Source of the DNA: Terriglobia bacterium
Lineage (GTDB): Bacteria; Acidobacteriota; Terriglobia; JAIQFV01
DNA length: 55,476 nt
Direction: 5' to 3'
Assembly (NCBI GenBank): GCA_020073085.1
Contig: JAIQFV010000022.1
Location: 1 to 55,476 of the forward strand
The notes below the pieces were generated by a model. It saw only the letters and a list, made by a program, of their open reading frames with translations. It was not told the origin of the DNA and made no database searches. Positions within the stretch are counted from its first letter, which is position 1; every line of letters starts with the position of its first letter. Positions 52,493-55,476 of the stretch are shown here, piece after piece. Made by a program: the position numbers and the translations under genes.

Positions 52493-54403
52493 CTACAAGT
52501 TTCGTTTTCTCAACTCCTGCAGTTGTCGTTGGCACATTGTGACCGTAACGATGCCACGAATTTCCGGGCTTTTGACCGTGTTGACAATTCCGAGGGCTGT
52601 CCAGAAATGGGCGAGGTTAAACCCGGAGGCCATCGCTCTCAGGCCGAACCCAGAGGTTCCATAAGTGAAATCAGGGAGCGTGAATCCGGAAAAACGCATG
52701 AGTCGCGGTGCCCGCTCGTCTACCGAAGCAGATACCGGGAATCGATTGAGCAGCTTCACAACGTCGGCCAGTGTCACCAGGGCAGCGGCGTTATCGAATT
52801 CCGCGTAGCTTGACACAAGTCCCAAGGCAATGTGAGTCCACTCCTCGTTGGGTTCAGCGCCAGTCACAAGTGATCGAGCCTCCTGCAAGTACTGGCTCGC
52901 CAACGCAGTGTTTTTCGCCTTTGTCAGTATTTGGGCGGTGACGATCAAGGAGACAGCTCGCTGCGCCGGATCGTTGTTCGTAAGGCACAACTCGTGGGCC
53001 TTCGCGAACTGTCCGGCGATAGCAAAATGGACAGCCGCGCGGTAGCTAAGATAGTTTGTTACATCCTCCTTCAGCCTTTTGTCACTGATCTTCCCCGCCA
53101 AGGCCCACCCCCGCGAGTATGTGCCAGGCATTGTGGCAATAGCGGCTCGGGCGTAAAGGATGTTCTGCGCCAGGACATCCGTCTCCTTTTCGGCCTTCTC
53201 CACCAGTGCATCGACTTGCCGCGCGGCAAGGTCCTCCTTGCTCTCTCCCTTATGTGGATAGACAGTTGGAATATCGGAAAGAGGTGGTGCGGGCGACGTT
53301 GAAAAATTGGCTATGGCTTCGAGCTTCTGGGCACGCGTATCGAGTTCGGCAGCTCGCGCCGGAAGGATCTCAGACATTCGAGGAGATAGCACGCCAATGG
53401 TGCTGATTTGTTGTCGCGCAGCCAATTGGAGGTCTTCCCCCTTAGCTGGCAATGGCGCATTAATGAGCAGATCAGCCGCCAAGTTCAGGAAATCAATCCC
53501 CAGTGCCGGGTTCAGATCCCCCGCGGCGGTGATCCGAATGGGGTTCCGGGTTACCCCCAGCTGCCTGCGTCCCGGATCATCTTCCGTGTTTGCCGCAAAG
53601 ACGCGGCCAGGGGTGAAAACATAGGAGTAAAGGACAAGGAGTTCGTTCGGATCGAGCAGGCCCGAGCTTCGCAGACGACGGAGAGCTGCCCGGAAGACGC
53701 CTTGGGCCAGGTCGAAGTCCTTCTCATGAAGATTCAGGAGCACATACTGCAATCCGAAAGAAATACCATCTTGAAGGCTGTCGATGGCCAATTCTGCTGT
53801 GACCTGTGGATTGTTAGTGACGCTGGCCGCGGCCATGTCGAGAAGGACCGCACTGCGCCGCGTCCTGTCGTCGAACGCGCCCCGTTTTCGGTCTTTCTCG
53901 TCGGAATCAGCCTCTTGAGACATTTCTTCCAACCACCTCTTTGCCAGTTCAGGGGCTCTTCTTCTGGCCACAAGCAGCACCTCACGCCGGGCTTCGTTTT
54001 TTGGTGACTCATTTCTGATCTTTGCAGAAGTCTGCGAGTCTCTTACTGTGTTAGCAGTTTGCCATGCTTGCACCAAATACCTGCGAGCACCTTCCGTATC
54101 AGATTCCCAAGAGAGGTCGGCAGTCTGAGCCTGAACACGCACTGCGGCAAGGGTGTCTTGCCAGTCCTTCGAGCCGTCAGCGGTCACCCGCAGGATACCA
54201 ATGATTCTTGCTATTACCTCCTGTCGTATCTCCTCGGTCATTGTGTTTTCGGCGGGTTGAGGCGGCGCCTTCGTTTGGGCGTCCAGCCGGGATTCGGCAA
54301 GTTTGCATTGCGGATTAGGTCTGATTTGGGCTCCAGTATTGGTTGCTCCCGCAGGCAGGAGAAGGAGAGCCGAGATGAGAACCGATGGAGCGACTTGTTT
54401 CAT
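52493..54403 (-). CDS. Secreted helical-repeat protein of unknown function
   Basis: A 636-residue protein. The signal peptide is MKQVAPSVLISALLLLPAG. The mature part is all-helical and repetitive, with recurring Ala-rich helices such as AARRYLVQAWQTANTV, RRSAVLLDMAAASVTN and AAIATMPGTYSRGWALAGKISDKRLKEDVTNY, resembling TPR/SEL1-like solenoids, but with no repeats I can name. No enzyme motif was seen. ATG 54403 is chosen because GGAGG lies 5 nt upstream; an open frame to 54616 lacks support. It is 313 bases upstream of selA and not obviously linked. Confidence 0.7.
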   Translation of the reverse strand: MKQVAPSVLISALLLLPAGATNTGAQIRPNPQCKLAESRLDAQTKAPPQPAENTMTEEIRQEVIARIIGILRVTADGSKDWQDTLAAVRVQAQTADLSWESDTEGARRYLVQAWQTANTVRDSQTSAKIRNESPKNEARREVLLVARRRAPELAKRWLEEMSQEADSDEKDRKRGAFDDRTRRSAVLLDMAAASVTNNPQVTAELAIDSLQDGISFGLQYVLLNLHEKDFDLAQGVFRAALRRLRSSGLLDPNELLVLYSYVFTPGRVFAANTEDDPGRRQLGVTRNPIRITAAGDLNPALGIDFLNLAADLLINAPLPAKGEDLQLAARQQISTIGVLSPRMSEILPARAAELDTRAQKLEAIANFSTSPAPPLSDIPTVYPHKGESKEDLAARQVDALVEKAEKETDVLAQNILYARAAIATMPGTYSRGWALAGKISDKRLKEDVTNYLSYRAAVHFAIAGQFAKAHELCLTNNDPAQRAVSLIVTAQILTKAKNTALASQYLQEARSLVTGAEPNEEWTHIALGLVSSYAEFDNAAALVTLADVVKLLNRFPVSASVDERAPRLMRFSGFTLPDFTYGTSGFGLRAMASGFNLAHFWTALGIVNTVKSPEIRGIVTVTMCQRQLQELRKRNL

Positions 54404-54737
54404 TACTGCCTCCTTCATTCCAATATGAGAATGGAACCTGAACCACGAACCATCTCTGACTGCTATCGCGTGATTTGAGACGGACTGGCTAGAAGCGAGA
54501 AAGCAATTGCGGTCAAAGACCTCTTCCCGGGCCACAGCACGTCCGATAACTGACAGTGAGCCTATATCACAAGGATCGCCATATTTCATTGGAGGGAGAG
54601 ATTCAGACCCTGGCAAAAGAAGAGGTTAGAGCCCCCCCATGCCATTACTCTCACAGATCCAGTAAACAACATTCGCGGTGCAGACAAGCATCGAATGGGC
54701 GGTAAAAAAATTTACAGCGCCTTGCGACGATCCTTAT
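54404..54737. other. Intergenic region
   Basis: About 334 bases between the secreted helical protein gene and the redoxin gene. No gene, repeat or confident promoter was seen. Confidence 0.35.
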
Positions 54738-55193
54738 CTATATTGCGTCCAACCATCGAAGGAACTCCTCCTTTGAACCTTCCTCGGTAGTCGCACCTCC
54801 CCATGCTTTCTTCATGATGCCATCTTCCAGGAAGATTTTGATTGGAACTCTTGTGATTCCAAGTTTCAAGGCCAGGCGAAAATCATCATCATAAAAGACT
54901 TTGAAAGGAAACAGCGCTTGGGCGGCTTCAAGCGAAGACTTCTTGTCTCCAAAGGAGATGACTCCGATGAAATCAATGTTGTTACGCTTCTTAACAAGAG
55001 GGTTTAGGAACCGTGCTTCTGTTTTGCATGCGTTGCAGTTTGGAGTGACAAAGACGAGAATCACCTTTCCGCTTCGGAATGCTCGATTCTCAAGTCTGAC
55101 TCCCTGCAAGTCGACCAAGTGCGCCTCAGGGAGCGGTTTTCCGATCATGGTTTGTGGACCTGAGGGTTGTGGGGCGCTTTGCCTTCGACTCAC
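54738..55193 (-). CDS. Redoxin (thioredoxin-fold) protein, probably 5'-truncated by the IS
   Basis: A 151-residue frame with a thioredoxin-like fold. CxxC is TPNCNACKTE (Cys53, Cys56), and RVPIKIFLEDG holds the cis-Pro region. GKPLPEAHLVDLQG is the usual start of TlpA/ResA-type domains. GTG 55193 is the first codon, but the frame stays open into the insertion sequence, whose predicted end is at about 55197. No signal peptide or membrane anchor is left, though relatives often have one. So the native N-terminus has probably been replaced by the IS. It is intact in its core, and a shorter start at MIGKPLP is possible, but expression from an IS promoter would be needed. Confidence 0.65.
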   Translation of the reverse strand: MSRRQSAPQPSGPQTMIGKPLPEAHLVDLQGVRLENRAFRSGKVILVFVTPNCNACKTEARFLNPLVKKRNNIDFIGVISFGDKKSSLEAAQALFPFKVFYDDDFRLALKLGITRVPIKIFLEDGIMKKAWGGATTEEGSKEEFLRWLDAI

Positions 55194-55225
55194 TCTTGTC
55201 CAAATTAGCTTTTTAAAATGAAAGG

Positions 55226-55293
55226 GGTTGAGCCATCACGTGTGATGGATTCGCAGTCCGGAAGATTGCAAATTCACATTCGGAGGCTCAACC
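55226..55293 (+). promoter_or_regulatory. RBS-sequestering hairpin in the IS leader
   Basis: GGTTGAGCC (55226-55234) pairs perfectly with GGCTCAACC (55285-55293). The 3' arm covers part of the Shine-Dalgarno GGAGG (55282-55286) and ends at the GTG start (55294). A smaller hairpin, CCATCAC/GTGATGG (55233-55248), lies inside. RNA that reads in from outside the IS would hide the start site, a known protection in IS10/IS50-type elements. Confidence 0.65.
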
Positions 55294-55476
55294 GTGAACA
55301 CATTTTGCAGCATTTTCAGTCAATTCGCCACGGCGAACTTTTTCCGCGTTGGGAGTTTCAACGCCGGGTACAAGAAAGCCGGGCCGAGCGGCATGCTCGG
55401 GGATTTACCTGTTGGGGCCAGTTCGTGGCCATGCTCTTTTGCCAGTTGGGACGAGCGCAATCGCTGCGCGAGATTT
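55294..55476 (+). CDS. IS4-family transposase, N-terminal fragment with apparent frameshift
   Basis: GGAGG lies 7 nt before GTG 55294, which starts VNTFCSIFSQ. Family homology then continues in another frame: LFPRWEFQRRVQESRAERHARG, followed by FTCWGQFVAMLFCQLGRAQ and SLREI at the window end. This is the DUF4372 N-terminal domain of IS4-type transposases. The two parts would join if one base were restored in ACGGC near 55334 (e.g. to ACGGGC). It is either a real mutation, an error near an assembly end, or a programmed shift. The 3' part is outside the window. Confidence 0.7.
   Translation, partial: MNTFCSIFSQFATANFFRVGSFNAGYKKAGPSGMLGDLPVGASSWPCSFASWDERNRCARF

Larger units (their letters stand above)
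55197..55476 (+). mobile_element. Left (5') end of an IS4-family insertion sequence
   Basis: The predicted inverted repeat TGTCCAAATTAGC starts at 55197. It is followed by a leader with two hairpins and the transposase start. The element runs off the window end. The orientation is the same as the IS fragment at 1-138. Confidence 0.7.

Noticed and set aside
1-55476. A circular plasmid joined at one IS
   Set aside because: The flanks of the two IS ends do not match as a target duplication, and the genes are chromosomal housekeeping functions with no replication or partition gene.

Overview
The window looks like one stretch of chromosome, moderately GC-rich, from a free-living Gram-negative bacterium, most likely an Acidobacteriota member. 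The outer membrane is shown by a TonB-dependent receptor, lipoprotein-like and secreted enzymes, and periplasmic binding proteins. The phylum guess is inference: it rests on the FecR-type protein with Trp/Tyr-rich repeats, the EF-P with a PGNLRAF loop, the four-subunit 2-oxoacid:ferredoxin oxidoreductase and the type of interspersed repeats. Nothing looks like a plasmid or phage. Both ends lie inside copies of an IS4-family element in the same orientation (3' part at 1-138, 5' part at about 55197-55476), as expected when an assembly breaks at a repeat.

Layout. 1-2060: IS end, a clan-A glycoside hydrolase gene broken by one in-frame TAG, and a gene-poor stretch. 2063-5472 (minus): TPR protein, small secreted protein, class I fumarase, CDGSH Fe-S protein. 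5983-8981 (plus): korDABC. 9535-11640 (minus): methionine-salvage genes mtnB-mtnD-mtnC. 12020-21521 (minus): M28 peptidase, ispG with frataxin cyaY, a DnaC-like ATPase, an AIM24-type protein, dnaJ, hsp20, dnaK. 21713-25942 (minus): a very large secreted M36-like metallopeptidase. 26292-30963: lipoprotein-like hydrolase (plus), then lipid glycosyltransferase, PAP2 phosphatase and a MacB-like permease (minus). 31242-35121 (minus): DUF1259 protein, then a tightly overlapping operon chrB - MFS transporter - chrB C-domain protein. 35219-41335 (plus): cobalamin riboswitch and terminator, then btuF, btuC, btuD and btuB. 41560-43512: MOSC protein and a divergent signal-less BtuF-like protein. 43645-46035 (minus): FecR-domain surface protein. 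46658-50563 (plus): processive GT2 glycosyltransferase, Xaa-Pro aminopeptidase, EF-P. 50659-55193 (minus): selA, an unknown secreted helical protein and a redoxin that ends at the IS boundary.

How the genes fit together. Several blocks are Fe-S or low-potential redox systems (fumarase, CDGSH, KOR, IspG plus frataxin). The btu block is a complete B12 uptake route: outer-membrane receptor, periplasmic binder, permease and ATPase, under one riboswitch. The chr block has a strong promoter with two palindromic operators and lies back to back with the riboswitch promoter.

The most unusual points are (1) the ChrB-MFS-ChrB operon without a ChrA gene and its operator pair; (2) a repeat element made of CAGTTGCC-type units whose right arm, with an adjacent TTCTGGC-type tract, encodes the N-terminus and much of the signal peptide of BtuF; (3) at least four families of inverted-repeat elements between genes; (4) an amber-interrupted glycosidase that keeps both catalytic glutamates; (5) an EF-P with Asn at the loop tip; and (6) an IS end with an RBS-hiding hairpin and an apparent one-base frameshift. 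No rRNA, tRNA or CRISPR array was seen.
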